Below are positions 16,339 to 25,789 of a stretch of DNA of 47,388 nucleotides, piece by piece. The DNA lies in assembly GCA_959022495.1 (NCBI GenBank), contig CAUEYX010000024.1, positions 1-47,388 on the forward strand. The letters run 5' to 3'. Source of the stretch: an uncultured Lachnospiraceae bacterium (GTDB lineage: Bacteria > Bacillota > Clostridia > Lachnospirales > Lachnospiraceae). A model generated the notes under the pieces. That model made no database searches and had not been told where the DNA came from. It saw nothing but the letters and a program-made list of their open reading frames with translations. Within the stretch, counting starts at the first letter, position 1. Each line of letters begins with the position of its first letter. The position numbers and the translations under genes were made by a program.

Positions 16339-18042
16339 TCACACCTTTAATCCTCTGTATCTGTTAAAGCAGGCGAAGATCTCCTGCCGTCTGGGCGCTG
16401 CCATGCAGGATATGCTGGACGGGCTTTCACACAGGGCAGCAAGAGAACCCTTACGGATTGTTTTCTCCAGTTCGTCCACCACCTGACGCAGGTCTTTTTT
16501 CCCATCCAGGATCTGTTTCTGCGCATACCGCATGCAGTATCCCAGGGCCGTCACCTGCTCACTGTCCGTAATCTGTTCCACATAGCGCAGGTCTATGGTC
16601 TCCTTGTTGATCATCACGCCCTCTTTTGACAGGGTCTTCATCTTAATCCGGTCATTCCCTCTAAATGCCGCTCCCGGTCTCGGGCACCGCCGGAAATCCG
16701 GTGCTTCGGCAGGCGCTTCCGGCCCGCTGATCATGGGGAAGCTCTCTGCCTCTTTCTTCGCGTATTCTGTAATGTCGTTTGGCACATAGCGGTCCATCTG
16801 GATGATCGTATCCGCGATATGGAAATAAGCGCCTGAGCTTCCGGCCACAATCACCGTTGAGATCCCATAGCTGTCATACAGCTCCCGGATACGCTCAATG
16901 AACGGTGTGATGGGCTCCATGTCCCTGTGGATCACCCTCTGCATCAGCTCGTCCCGGATCATAAAATTCGTAGCGCTGGTATCTTCATCAATAAGAAGGA
17001 GAGAGGTTCCCGCCTCAATACTCTCCACCACGTTCGCCGCCTGGGATGTACTTCCGCTGGCGTCCTCCGTACAGAAGCCGGTGGTATCCTTCCCATTGGG
17101 CAGATCGTTGATAAACATGGAAATATCTGTCTTCTGGATGCTGCGGCCGTCCTCGGCGCGGATCTTGACCGCCGTATCGTCCGTGATCACATACTCCCGG
17201 CCGTCTCCCGCGATGTGGTTATACACTCCCAGTTCCAGTGCTTTTAAGAGCGTGGATTTGCCGTGATATCCGCCGCCCACAATCAGGGTGATCCCTCTGC
17301 GGATTCCCATGCCCGTGATCTTTCCTTTATGGGGCAGGTCAAGGGTAACTGCCAGTTCCCCGGGTGACTGGAACTTCACGCCGCCTCTCATAGGCCTGGG
17401 TGACACACCGGATTCTCTCGGGAGGATGCTTCCGTCCGCCACAAAGGCACACAGCCCCATCTTCGGCAGCTGCTCCCGGATATACTGCTGGTCCTCTGCC
17501 AGGTCAATGATCTCCCGCAGGCGCTCGCCGTCCATATTCTTATAGAAGAGGGATGCCTTCACGCACTCCGGCACAAATTGAAACAGGATTTTCTCCAGTT
17601 CCCGTGCATTGATGGTCCTTCCGTTAGCCGGAAATCCGATCTCCATCCTGAGAATGATATCCCCAGTACCCGGGTCCAGCCGGCACGCGGTGCGCTCCAG
17701 CACCTCCTGGCAGCAGCGGCTTACGGAGATCAGTCCGCTCTTACCGGACCCCTTGGCCTTAAAAGCGAACTGTTCCGCCCGCCTGCCGAACTGCCGGGTC
17801 AGCTCGTCCTGAAGGGCTGTCCTCTGATGGTTTCCCTTGTACAGCTCTTTTGGGAACCCCGCCACTCTGCCGCTGACGCGCACACTCACTTTTGAGGGGG
17901 AGGCGAAGGGGTCACCCTGGACATGGTCAATGGACAGCACATATCCCGGAAACTGGTACATTCCTTTCGTATCTTTATATGCAGGATAACCTCTGTGGTC
18001 AATCCTGTTCAACAAACTTCTCAAATCCGTTGATGACTGCAT
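16339..18042 (-). CDS. Predicted ATPase of the ABC class (COG3044 type)
   Basis: A 567-residue soluble protein with a single ABC-like ATPase core. Walker A is GGGYHGKST (~residue 255) and Walker B SLLLIDEDTSATNF (~350). Around it are family-specific regions, including FVADGSILPRESG and a C-terminal helical part. There is no membrane domain, and it is not a transporter subunit. Function is unknown for this family. A GGGAGAAG site precedes the ATG, and a good promoter lies at 18088-18116. Confidence 0.88.
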   Translation of the reverse strand: MQSSTDLRSLLNRIDHRGYPAYKDTKGMYQFPGYVLSIDHVQGDPFASPSKVSVRVSGRVAGFPKELYKGNHQRTALQDELTRQFGRRAEQFAFKAKGSGKSGLISVSRCCQEVLERTACRLDPGTGDIILRMEIGFPANGRTINARELEKILFQFVPECVKASLFYKNMDGERLREIIDLAEDQQYIREQLPKMGLCAFVADGSILPRESGVSPRPMRGGVKFQSPGELAVTLDLPHKGKITGMGIRRGITLIVGGGYHGKSTLLKALELGVYNHIAGDGREYVITDDTAVKIRAEDGRSIQKTDISMFINDLPNGKDTTGFCTEDASGSTSQAANVVESIEAGTSLLLIDEDTSATNFMIRDELMQRVIHRDMEPITPFIERIRELYDSYGISTVIVAGSSGAYFHIADTIIQMDRYVPNDITEYAKKEAESFPMISGPEAPAEAPDFRRCPRPGAAFRGNDRIKMKTLSKEGVMINKETIDLRYVEQITDSEQVTALGYCMRYAQKQILDGKKDLRQVVDELEKTIRKGSLAALCESPSSISCMAAPRRQEIFACFNRYRGLKV

Positions 18043-18087
18043 GGTATTCTTCTCCCTTCCTGGAATTTTCTTTCATCCCGTGGTCAC

Positions 18088-18116
18088 ATCTTAGTTCAAA
18101 AATACCATTTCGTCAA
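18088..18116 (-). promoter_or_regulatory. Promoter of ABC-class ATPase / deacylase operon
   Basis: Minus-strand -35 TTGACG (18111-18116), 17-bp spacer, -10 TAAGAT (18088-18093), 46 bp before the ATG. Confidence 0.75.
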
Positions 18117-18125
18117 CCTGTCCGT

Positions 18126-18147
18126 CTTACGAAAATACAGCTGTTAT
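18126..18147. repeat. 22-bp repeat, copy A (possible operator)
   Basis: CTTACGAAAATACAGCTGTTAT, matching 27599-27620 at 21 of 22 positions. The core ATACAGCTGTTAT is nearly palindromic. This copy lies between the beta-galactosidase stop and the next operon's promoter. Confidence 0.6.
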
Positions 18148-18230
18148 CTGCCTGCCATCTGTTTTTCCTGCTGGATACGCCTGTCCCGCGGATAGTCCCT
18201 CTCTTCTGCCCGTCCGCAGAATATTCTGAG

Positions 18231-21200
18231 CTAGATTCCCCGGAAACTGAAAGCAAATTCCATCGTTTTATCCGGATGCAGAAGATACTCCGGATGGGTG
18301 AATGATCCCCAGCTGTCATCTCCCGCGACTCCCATCTGACCCATTGCCGCCCGCGCCACGGTATGATGGATCTGCGGCAGATCGTAGGGATGTCTGGCAT
18401 TTTCCAGTTCGTGGGGTGTGTATGGCAGGGCGGAAAACATCATAGGGCCGCTCTTTTCATCCATCTCGAAGAGGATTCCCCTGCCTCTGCGGTCTGTCAA
18501 TGCCGCATACCGTACCTCCTGTTTTGCCCCACATTCCTGGGGAACGATGTAGCGGGCCATATTTTCCCGGACCAGATTCTGATAAATGCCCAGTTTCGCG
18601 CCCTTTTTGCGGTCCGAGTACGTCTCTTCCGGTCCCAGACCGTACCAAGTCAGGCGGTCATAGTCCGCGTGAAATTGAAACATTACCCCGAATTCCGGCA
18701 TATCTCCAAGCTCTTTCACAGGATCATATTTCAGGCTGGTCCTGATCCTTCCATCCCCGGACACTTCATAGGTAAGGGTACATTCACTGACCGGCGCTGT
18801 GGGCATGATATATTTGAAAGATACCCGCACCAGATCTTCCCCGCACTCTATCACCGGCTTCAGTGTTTTCCCGCAGACGCCTTCCCGGAAATCTTTGTGG
18901 CTGGCATACAGGCTGGCGCACTTCCACCGTGCGTAACGCTGAGGCATCTGGTTCCCCCGGTCATTGTCACAGGGCGCTCTCCAGAAATTGGGCCTTGGCA
19001 TCTCTTCGATCAACTCTTTTCCCGCATACCGGTATGACACAAGTCCACCTTCCAGTTCCGAGAATACGGCCTGGAAATGTTCACCCCGCACGCCGAGATT
19101 GTGCCTGCTCCTGACCACACTCAAAGCACTGCTTCCGCCTGTCCTGCCCATCATGCCCGTGCCGAAGATATTGAACGCTTTTTCGCCATGTACTTTGTAG
19201 ACATGCTGGCCAAATGCGGTCTCATGTCCTGCCGGCGCCCAGATGGTCTGCTCTTTTAGATGAAAGGAAACTGTCACTGTGTATTCCCCGGGAACCGTCT
19301 CTTTTGCGAACGGAAGTGGGTACGTCTTCTCACACAGGGGCTCCACGTCCGTCTCAAGGACCGCGCTTCTGATAAGGACGCCATTTCTGGCCGCGGACAC
19401 CCTGCACTCAAAGCCATCCGTATTTACGAACAGGTTCTTATTGATGATCCGTACTCCTTCCTCTCGGACCTCTGCCGTTATATTCTGGTAATTGAATTTC
19501 ACTTCCTGCATCTTCGGCGAGGGTTCTCTGTCGCCGCCATAGACAATCCCGTTCGCGCTGAAGTTATAATCCGTGGGGCGCTCCCCGAAATCGCCGCCAT
19601 AAGCCTGGAATTCTCTGCCGTACCGGTCCTTTTTATACAGGGTCTGATCAATATAATCCCAGATAAATCCGCCCTGATAGAGAGGTTCCGTGTCCGTCAG
19701 ATCCGTATATTTATGCATTGCTCCGCAGGAATTCCCCATGGCGTGGGTGTACTCGCAGCAAATAAACGGCCTGCTGCGGTCCCTGGAAAGGAACTCCTTG
19801 ATGGCCTCCACAGAGGGATACATCTGGCTCTCCATGTCGCTTGTCTCATTGTAGCTCCGGTCTCGGAACACCCCTTCATAATGCACGAGCCGGTCCGGGT
19901 CCTCCCGCCGGAAAAATAGGGACATCTCGTAAATATCCTTCCCGCCGTATGCCTCATTGCCGCAGGACCAGATCAGAATGCACGGGTGGTTCTTATCCCG
20001 GTGGTACATCGATTCCGCGCGGTCCAGGATCATGCCCAGCCATTCCGGCCTGCTGCCGGGGACAATATAATCATAGTCCCCCGTCTCTTCCACGGTGTCC
20101 CAGGAACCATGGGATTCCAGATTGGTCTCGTCAATGACATACAGCCCGTATTCGTCGCACAGGCGGTAGAAGAGAGACGCGTTGGGATAGTGGCTCGTGC
20201 GCACAGCGTTGATATTATTCTGCTTCATGACTGACAGATCTTTGCGCAGCTCCTGCTCCGACACACAGCGGCCGCTGACCGAACTGAATTCATGCCGGTT
20301 GACTCCTTTAAAGACAATCCGCTTCCCGTTGAGCATCATAAGATGATCCTTTATCTCGAACCGGCGGAACCCGGTTTTCTCGGAGATCACTTCGCACAGG
20401 GTCCCGTCTTCCCCCCTGACCTCGATCAGCAGATCGTAAAGCCTGGGGACCTCCGCGCTCCAGAGTTTCACCTCCGTCATTGGAAACGCATAGACATTTA
20501 CATCGGCCAGCGCCCTCTCCTCATCCAGACAGATTTCGCCCTTGTAGGAGAGGATAAACCTTGCCCTGCCGTTCCCCCATGTCCTGGTTCTTACTTCAAA
20601 AGTTCCTTCTGTCAGCGTCTCGTCCGGCACTGCCCGCACATACAGATCCCGGATATGTACATCCGGCACAGTATACAGGTACACGTCCCGGAACAGCCCG
20701 GAGAACCGGTAGAAATCCTGATCCTCACACCAGCTTCCCGATGTCCATTTAAACACCTGGACTGCCAGCTTATTCTGCCCTTCCTTAAGGTACTCTGTCA
20801 GCTCAAACTCCGAGGGCGTGAAGCTGTCCTCACTGTATCCCGCGAATGTTCCGTTCACCCAGAGAGCCATACCGCTCTCCGCGCCCTGGAAAGAGAGAAA
20901 GACTCTCCGGCCCTTCATTCTCTCCGGAACAGTAAAGTATTTCACATAACTGGCAGCAGGGTTGAAATGCTCCGGTATCTGGCCCGGGCGGATATCCTCA
21001 TGCCCCTCCCACGGATACTGGGTATTGGCATACTGGGGAGCGTCATACCCCTCCATCTGGATATGCGCGGGCACACGGATATCATCCCAGTCCGCGCAGC
21101 AGTAGTCTTCCTTCTCAAATCCCGGGATCGTGGAATAATAATTCCTTGCATAATGAAATTTCCATATCCCGTTCAGGCTTTCCGTAAAATCAGAGCGCCC

Positions 21201-21311
21201 ATCCCTCATGTCATCCTCAGACGTATAGAAAATATGGTCTGAATGTGCCTCAAGTCTTCTATCTTTAAAGTATCGGGGATCTTTTACCTTTTCATAATCA
21301 AATACTCTCAT
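18231..21311 (-). CDS. GH2 beta-galactosidase, LacZ type
   Basis: 1026 residues with the full five-domain LacZ layout: N-terminal sugar-binding domain (WKFHYARNYY..., IRVPAHIQMEGYD), Ig-like domain, TIM barrel and the large C-terminal Bgal_small_N domain. The acid/base Glu is in WSCGNEAYGG (~450) and the nucleophile in FICCEYTHAMGN (~520). There is no signal peptide, so it acts in the cytoplasm on imported galactosides. The ATG at 21311 has AAAGGAG ten bases upstream; the open frame continues 55 codons upstream but overlaps the previous gene with no ribosome site. Last gene of the locus. Confidence 0.95.
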   Translation of the reverse strand: MRVFDYEKVKDPRYFKDRRLEAHSDHIFYTSEDDMRDGRSDFTESLNGIWKFHYARNYYSTIPGFEKEDYCCADWDDIRVPAHIQMEGYDAPQYANTQYPWEGHEDIRPGQIPEHFNPAASYVKYFTVPERMKGRRVFLSFQGAESGMALWVNGTFAGYSEDSFTPSEFELTEYLKEGQNKLAVQVFKWTSGSWCEDQDFYRFSGLFRDVYLYTVPDVHIRDLYVRAVPDETLTEGTFEVRTRTWGNGRARFILSYKGEICLDEERALADVNVYAFPMTEVKLWSAEVPRLYDLLIEVRGEDGTLCEVISEKTGFRRFEIKDHLMMLNGKRIVFKGVNRHEFSSVSGRCVSEQELRKDLSVMKQNNINAVRTSHYPNASLFYRLCDEYGLYVIDETNLESHGSWDTVEETGDYDYIVPGSRPEWLGMILDRAESMYHRDKNHPCILIWSCGNEAYGGKDIYEMSLFFRREDPDRLVHYEGVFRDRSYNETSDMESQMYPSVEAIKEFLSRDRSRPFICCEYTHAMGNSCGAMHKYTDLTDTEPLYQGGFIWDYIDQTLYKKDRYGREFQAYGGDFGERPTDYNFSANGIVYGGDREPSPKMQEVKFNYQNITAEVREEGVRIINKNLFVNTDGFECRVSAARNGVLIRSAVLETDVEPLCEKTYPLPFAKETVPGEYTVTVSFHLKEQTIWAPAGHETAFGQHVYKVHGEKAFNIFGTGMMGRTGGSSALSVVRSRHNLGVRGEHFQAVFSELEGGLVSYRYAGKELIEEMPRPNFWRAPCDNDRGNQMPQRYARWKCASLYASHKDFREGVCGKTLKPVIECGEDLVRVSFKYIMPTAPVSECTLTYEVSGDGRIRTSLKYDPVKELGDMPEFGVMFQFHADYDRLTWYGLGPEETYSDRKKGAKLGIYQNLVRENMARYIVPQECGAKQEVRYAALTDRRGRGILFEMDEKSGPMMFSALPYTPHELENARHPYDLPQIHHTVARAAMGQMGVAGDDSWGSFTHPEYLLHPDKTMEFAFSFRGI

Positions 21312-21400
21312 ATGCTGCTTTCTCCTTTTAAACCCTTTTCTTGATCTCCTGCTCTCTGCTTTTCTGCCCTGTGCCATGCCGCTTTGTAACCGCGCGGCTC

Positions 21401-23749
21401 TCAGCTCAAGTTCGTGTTCCCTGATGCCCCGGCTTCTTCCTGCTGGAGGGAGCCCGCGGACAGTTCTGCATGGCACGCGCCCTGTTCTCTCTGTATCTGA
21501 TACTGTTTTCCCCGAAAGGGAAACTGCAGGCAGAGTGTTCCTGCCTCTTTCGGTATATGCGGTTCAAAGCGGAAGCCCTCTTCCTCCTGCGGATCAGGCA
21601 CAAATCCTGCCACATCTTCAATGATAACCGGGATGGGACCGGCCGCCCAGGGGTGGCACAGGCTGGTATTCCACTTCTGGTCTTTCCCCCAGGCCTCCCA
21701 GCAGGATGTGGCCCCTTCCCGCAGCATGTTGGCCCAGCCGTGTTCCGTCTCATTGACCAGCATCTGGTACATCTCTTCATGCCGTCCTGCCGCTGCCAGG
21801 GCTTTCAGATAGAAATATCCGGTCATGACACCGCAGCACAGCCCCTTTTCCACAAGGAAATCTGCGATCCGCCCTTCACGTCCCGCCGGACACAGCCCCA
21901 AATACAGTGGGTAAATATTCGAGTGCAGCGCGCTGTGGGCGCTGACTGTACTGTCCCGGAACAGTCCGGCGCCGCTGTCGAAAAAGGCATTCACAAAAGC
22001 GTCCTTCAGCATTTCAAAGCGCCGCTCTCTCTGAGAATCACCAAGGATCTCCCCCATCCTTTCCAGTGTCTTTACCGCGCCAAGATACAGGGCATTAAGC
22101 ACATTATGGCAGCCTGGCGCCACCACCGGACGGCTGAGCCGGAAATCATACCCATCCCTTAAGTTTTCCGGCCAGTCTACCAGATTCCATTTGTCAGCCG
22201 CCTGCTCCAGAAGGCCGTCCGCCCGCTCATATTGGCGGAAATGTTCTATAATCCCTGCGGCTGTGGGATAATATTTTCTCAGAAAATCTCTATCCCCGGT
22301 AAATTGATAATCCAGCATAAGGAGCTGGGACCAGAGAAGGGAAAAGTCCGCTACCTCCTGCATATAGGAACCTGGAACCACAGCCATGAGTCCTGGGCAG
22401 ATCCCCTCAGACGCGGCGAACTGGTCAATACATTTGCGCAGCATCCTTACATCCCCCGTCAGCCATACATGGGCGTGGGATGCAATGACCGCGTCCCCCA
22501 GGTACTGCCCCTTTTCTCTTGTTGGGCAGTCCAGGTATCCTTCCTGAGTTCCGTATTTTACACCGTTTTTGCAGATATTGAAAATACCGTCCAGGACAGG
22601 GCTCCCGGAAGAGAGCCGGCACAGGCTGTCATCCATGGGATAGTGGCGCACTTCCGCCTCCACCCGGATCACAGTGACACCGGGATCACACTGAAGACTG
22701 GCGTAACGGAACCCCTTATAGTCGTAGGGCTCCAAACGGCAGTTTCCCCTCTTCAGCGTCCAGGTCTCCTCATAGCGGCAGTTACAGCGCATCTGGTATC
22801 TCACCTGAGAGGACCTGTGAGGAACCTCTGCCGCTTCTTCTTTGGCATTCTCCAGGCAGGTTTCTGCCGCTTCTTTTCTGCTGGCAGCTTCCGATTCTTC
22901 TCCGCCGGTTTCTTCCAATTCTTCTCCGCAGCGGATCACAATCCGGCCCCCGTCTTTTTCGGACCGGGCCCAGACTGTCAATGCTCCGGCAATTTCCTCT
23001 CCCATATCCACGAACCAGCCTTCCGGAGTCTTACGCAGTTCCTTAGGCTTACGCCGATAGACAGAAACCATCCGGACCGGCTGGAGCGAACACCTATAAT
23101 CCGCCCACCCGGCTTTGACCATCGGGCTCCACAGATGGTCGTCGAAGGATTCTTCCCGCCAGTTCTCATCCCACCGCAGGCTGTCAAAATCCTCTAAAAA
23201 CTGGGTGTCATATCCAGTCACCTCCCCGGAATACGCGTGAGAAATCCGGTACCTCCATCGGGGAATGATCCTGTACTTATTTTCCTGTTCTTTCTCTGTC
23301 CCTAATATTTCGCAGGCAATCCCAAAGCGTCCGTCCCCGCTGTTCCACACGCGGTTGACCAGCCCCTGATAGTAGAGGTGTACGGCCAAAATATTTTTCC
23401 CCTTATGCAGACAGGGAGTGATGTCCAGTTCATTGTAGTAGTAATGTGCCGGGTATGCCGGCGCCGGTCCCTGCCCTGCATATCTTCCGTTTACATATAG
23501 TTTATAATAATCATCCGCAGTAATCCGCAGAATCACCCGCCCGGTGAACTCCGCGGGAATCTCTCCGCTGTCTCCCCATAAAAGCCGCGCCCTGGCAAGG
23601 ACATGCAGATTGCCTCTGTCATCTCCCTTCCCTCCGACTGTACAGCCATCGGAACCTCCGTCTTCATTTTCCTTGTGGTACATGCATTTTGGCGCAGTCC
23701 GCGCGAACTCCGGGATGGTGAACCACTCAGCCTGAAACGTCTCACTCAT
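21401..23749 (-). CDS. GH78 alpha-L-rhamnosidase-family enzyme
   Basis: A 782-residue enzyme without a signal peptide. N-terminal beta-sandwich modules (YKLYVNGRYAGQGPAPAYP, a common GH78 motif) precede an (alpha/alpha)6 barrel. The barrel contains GYLDCPTREKGQYLGDA (~400-415), where family acid residues lie, and SCWEAWGKDQKWNTSLCHPW near the end. GH78 enzymes remove terminal alpha-L-rhamnose by inversion; rhamnose as substrate is inferred. A Glu/Ala-rich low-complexity stretch (EETGGEESEAASRKEAAET region) interrupts the sandwich part. The start at 23749 follows GAAGGGAAG; earlier ATGs lack a site. Confidence 0.85.
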   Translation of the reverse strand: MSETFQAEWFTIPEFARTAPKCMYHKENEDGGSDGCTVGGKGDDRGNLHVLARARLLWGDSGEIPAEFTGRVILRITADDYYKLYVNGRYAGQGPAPAYPAHYYYNELDITPCLHKGKNILAVHLYYQGLVNRVWNSGDGRFGIACEILGTEKEQENKYRIIPRWRYRISHAYSGEVTGYDTQFLEDFDSLRWDENWREESFDDHLWSPMVKAGWADYRCSLQPVRMVSVYRRKPKELRKTPEGWFVDMGEEIAGALTVWARSEKDGGRIVIRCGEELEETGGEESEAASRKEAAETCLENAKEEAAEVPHRSSQVRYQMRCNCRYEETWTLKRGNCRLEPYDYKGFRYASLQCDPGVTVIRVEAEVRHYPMDDSLCRLSSGSPVLDGIFNICKNGVKYGTQEGYLDCPTREKGQYLGDAVIASHAHVWLTGDVRMLRKCIDQFAASEGICPGLMAVVPGSYMQEVADFSLLWSQLLMLDYQFTGDRDFLRKYYPTAAGIIEHFRQYERADGLLEQAADKWNLVDWPENLRDGYDFRLSRPVVAPGCHNVLNALYLGAVKTLERMGEILGDSQRERRFEMLKDAFVNAFFDSGAGLFRDSTVSAHSALHSNIYPLYLGLCPAGREGRIADFLVEKGLCCGVMTGYFYLKALAAAGRHEEMYQMLVNETEHGWANMLREGATSCWEAWGKDQKWNTSLCHPWAAGPIPVIIEDVAGFVPDPQEEEGFRFEPHIPKEAGTLCLQFPFRGKQYQIQREQGACHAELSAGSLQQEEAGASGNTNLS

Positions 23750-23855
23750 ACTCTGCAGCTTCCCTTCTTTTTTCATCTGAAAATCCGAAAAAGCCGCCGG
23801 CCGAAACGCTCTATATTTACAGAACACCCCGGTATAGCGGCTTATATTTTTATTT

Positions 23856-25571
23856 TTAGAAATACTGAACCTCCGTGCGTATGGTCTGTGTACCCGGGTG
23901 AATCCGGTACACAGCCATAGGGATGGACGTCTTCGGATACATCAGGTTCGTATTCGGGTCCGGGATCAGGATCTCTCCCTCTCCGGCTCCTCCCAGTGAT
24001 ATAACCGTACAGTATCCATCCTTATTTTCCACCTTGGCCCGCGCCCCCTGGGCGTTTCTCACAAACGGCTGCCTGTCATCAGTGGAGAGGGCGAACCCAC
24101 AGTCATAGGCAGTGCACGCAATATCACTGGTGATCTCATGTGTACGCACATGTCCCGATGCAGAAGGCTCAATGGTGGTCTTCACATGAATCCCCCGGAT
24201 CGGAGTCCAGGAAAAGCTTATTTCATTCTCGCTGACCGTAAATTCCGGTTCGATTACATCTTTTACGAAGAAGTAACCGTACACCCCGAAAGCCAGCATA
24301 CTGTCCGGCGCACATTCCGGGAGCGTCACATTGGAACGCATAATGCTGAACCCAAACTTGCTTGAATAGGCGAATTTCGAGTATTTTTCCACTGTGTGGC
24401 TGTGCCCGTCCGCCTGAAGCCGCCCCGGGAGCAGCGCCACAACATTTTCACTGCCCCTCTGGATCACCATATTGGCATGCTTTAAATATCTCCGTCTGTC
24501 AAGCGCCGGCAGGGGCGCGCACTCTGCCTCCCAGAACGGATGCCCTTCCGGCAGCGCCAGAAACAGGAATGCTTTCATTGCCCAGTAGGGCGAGCCCGGC
24601 GCGTTATAACTCTCGGACATCTGCAGGTTCGGGTAGGCATAACCGATGGTCAGGATGTCCGCGTTATCCCATATGGGCAGGTTCAGCCAGTGCACAAGGT
24701 GACGCACGATAATCCCTTTCATAACCGGGAGCGGGAACACCTCAACACCGCATAATGCGCACACAGAAAAATACGCGGCCTGGGCAAAACGGTAGGTCAT
24801 GGACCTGCCATACGCAAACGAGGAACCCTCTTCTGAAAACCAGTAAATATAATCCTTCCCAAACTCTACAGCACGCTCCATGAATCTGCGGCAGCGCTCC
24901 GGATCTTCCTGTTCCATAAACCGGGCGTAGACCATTCCATATGTCACCATGACAAAGGGGTTGTAATAATCTTTATCCCCACCGTTCCCGTCATTGTACC
25001 AGCCTCCCGCATCGTAGTAAGCGTCAATACAGTCCAGCCCTTCCCGCAGCCGCTCCTTGTCATAAGGCCGCCCAGCCTTATACAGCGCCACATTTGTTAT
25101 AATGCTGAAGAACTGCCAGTTGCAGGCGCAGCATTCATGGCGGTTGATCTCCCAGAGCCATTCCGTGAGATTGTCCCTGCCCTGCTCGGACAGCGGCTCC
25201 CAGACTTTGTCCGGGCAGAACAGCATCCCATACGCTATGGCCGCCATTTCGCAGAACTTTTGGTCATAGTCGCGGCAGGTATGCCAGTAATCGGGATGCT
25301 CCGGATCTGTCCCCGCTTCCAGGCCTCTCCGGTATATCTCCTCAAATTCCGCGTCCCGGCCTCCTCCTGCCCAGAAGGGCACCAGCCCCCACAAGGGGCG
25401 CGCAAACGCTTCCATGGGGATCGTGTCGTTCTCATAGTGAGTACTTGTCACCCCGATGTTCAGCCTGGCTCCGCTCGCGCTGTAAAAAGGCTTCAGCGGA
25501 TTCAGAATATCCAGAAGCGACTGCTCCGCTGCCTTCTTTGTAAAAAAATCTGATTCAGAAAAATTTCTCAT
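23856..25571 (-). CDS. DUF2264 enzyme (GH154-type, putative exo-beta-glucuronidase)
   Basis: 571 residues, no signal peptide, an (alpha/alpha) toroid-like protein of the DUF2264 family. Recognisable stretches are PMEAFARPLWGL, NRHECCACNWQFFS, GGWYNDGNGGDKDYYNPF and AYGRSMTYRFAQ. From memory, DUF2264 members founded CAZy family GH154, with beta-glucuronidase activity; activity here is inferred. AAGGAGGTAAG precedes the ATG and abuts the end of the MITE-like element (25584-25789). GH78 follows 106 bp downstream, consistent with sequential removal of Rha then GlcA. Confidence 0.82.
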   Translation of the reverse strand: MRNFSESDFFTKKAAEQSLLDILNPLKPFYSASGARLNIGVTSTHYENDTIPMEAFARPLWGLVPFWAGGGRDAEFEEIYRRGLEAGTDPEHPDYWHTCRDYDQKFCEMAAIAYGMLFCPDKVWEPLSEQGRDNLTEWLWEINRHECCACNWQFFSIITNVALYKAGRPYDKERLREGLDCIDAYYDAGGWYNDGNGGDKDYYNPFVMVTYGMVYARFMEQEDPERCRRFMERAVEFGKDYIYWFSEEGSSFAYGRSMTYRFAQAAYFSVCALCGVEVFPLPVMKGIIVRHLVHWLNLPIWDNADILTIGYAYPNLQMSESYNAPGSPYWAMKAFLFLALPEGHPFWEAECAPLPALDRRRYLKHANMVIQRGSENVVALLPGRLQADGHSHTVEKYSKFAYSSKFGFSIMRSNVTLPECAPDSMLAFGVYGYFFVKDVIEPEFTVSENEISFSWTPIRGIHVKTTIEPSASGHVRTHEITSDIACTAYDCGFALSTDDRQPFVRNAQGARAKVENKDGYCTVISLGGAGEGEILIPDPNTNLMYPKTSIPMAVYRIHPGTQTIRTEVQYF

Positions 25572-25583
25572 CTTACCTCCTTC

Positions 25584-25789
25584 GGGGACGTAGTAAAATT
25601 CAAATTCACTACGTCCCCATTTAACATCAGCCCTGTCCCTATTTAAATTTTATCAAATATATTGCTCTTTTTCCCCGGTTTCTGCTCTATTTGGTGTGTT
25701 AGTTTCCAATTGAGATACAGCATTTTTCAAAAAGGGACAGGGTGATTTTCAATTCGGGACGTAGTCAAATTCGATTTTACTACGTCCCC
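25584..25789. mobile_element. MITE/REP-like element with hairpin ends
   Basis: The two ends are inverted copies. Plus strand at 25584 and minus strand at 25789 both start GGGGACGTAGTAAAAT, then TCAAATT or CGAATTT. Each end is itself a hairpin (GGGGACGTAGT/ACTACGTCCCC at 25584-25618; GGGACGTAGT/ACTACGTCCC at 25756-25788). A second nested pair lies inside: CCCTGTCCC (25631-25639) and GGGACAGGG (25734-25742). It encodes nothing. It overlaps the end of the beta-glucuronidase gene and touches the DUF2264 ribosome site. Confidence 0.8.

Noticed and set aside
21312..21476. 55-codon N-terminal extension of the LacZ-type beta-galactosidase
   Set aside because: It overlaps the end of the GH78 gene, is Arg-rich and unlike LacZ N-termini, and the internal ATG at 21311 has a good ribosome site.
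25584..25789. Interpreting the hairpins as a pair of ordinary terminators
   Set aside because: Neither hairpin is followed by a T tract on the sense strand, the two ends are inverted copies, and one lies within the coding end of the beta-glucuronidase.
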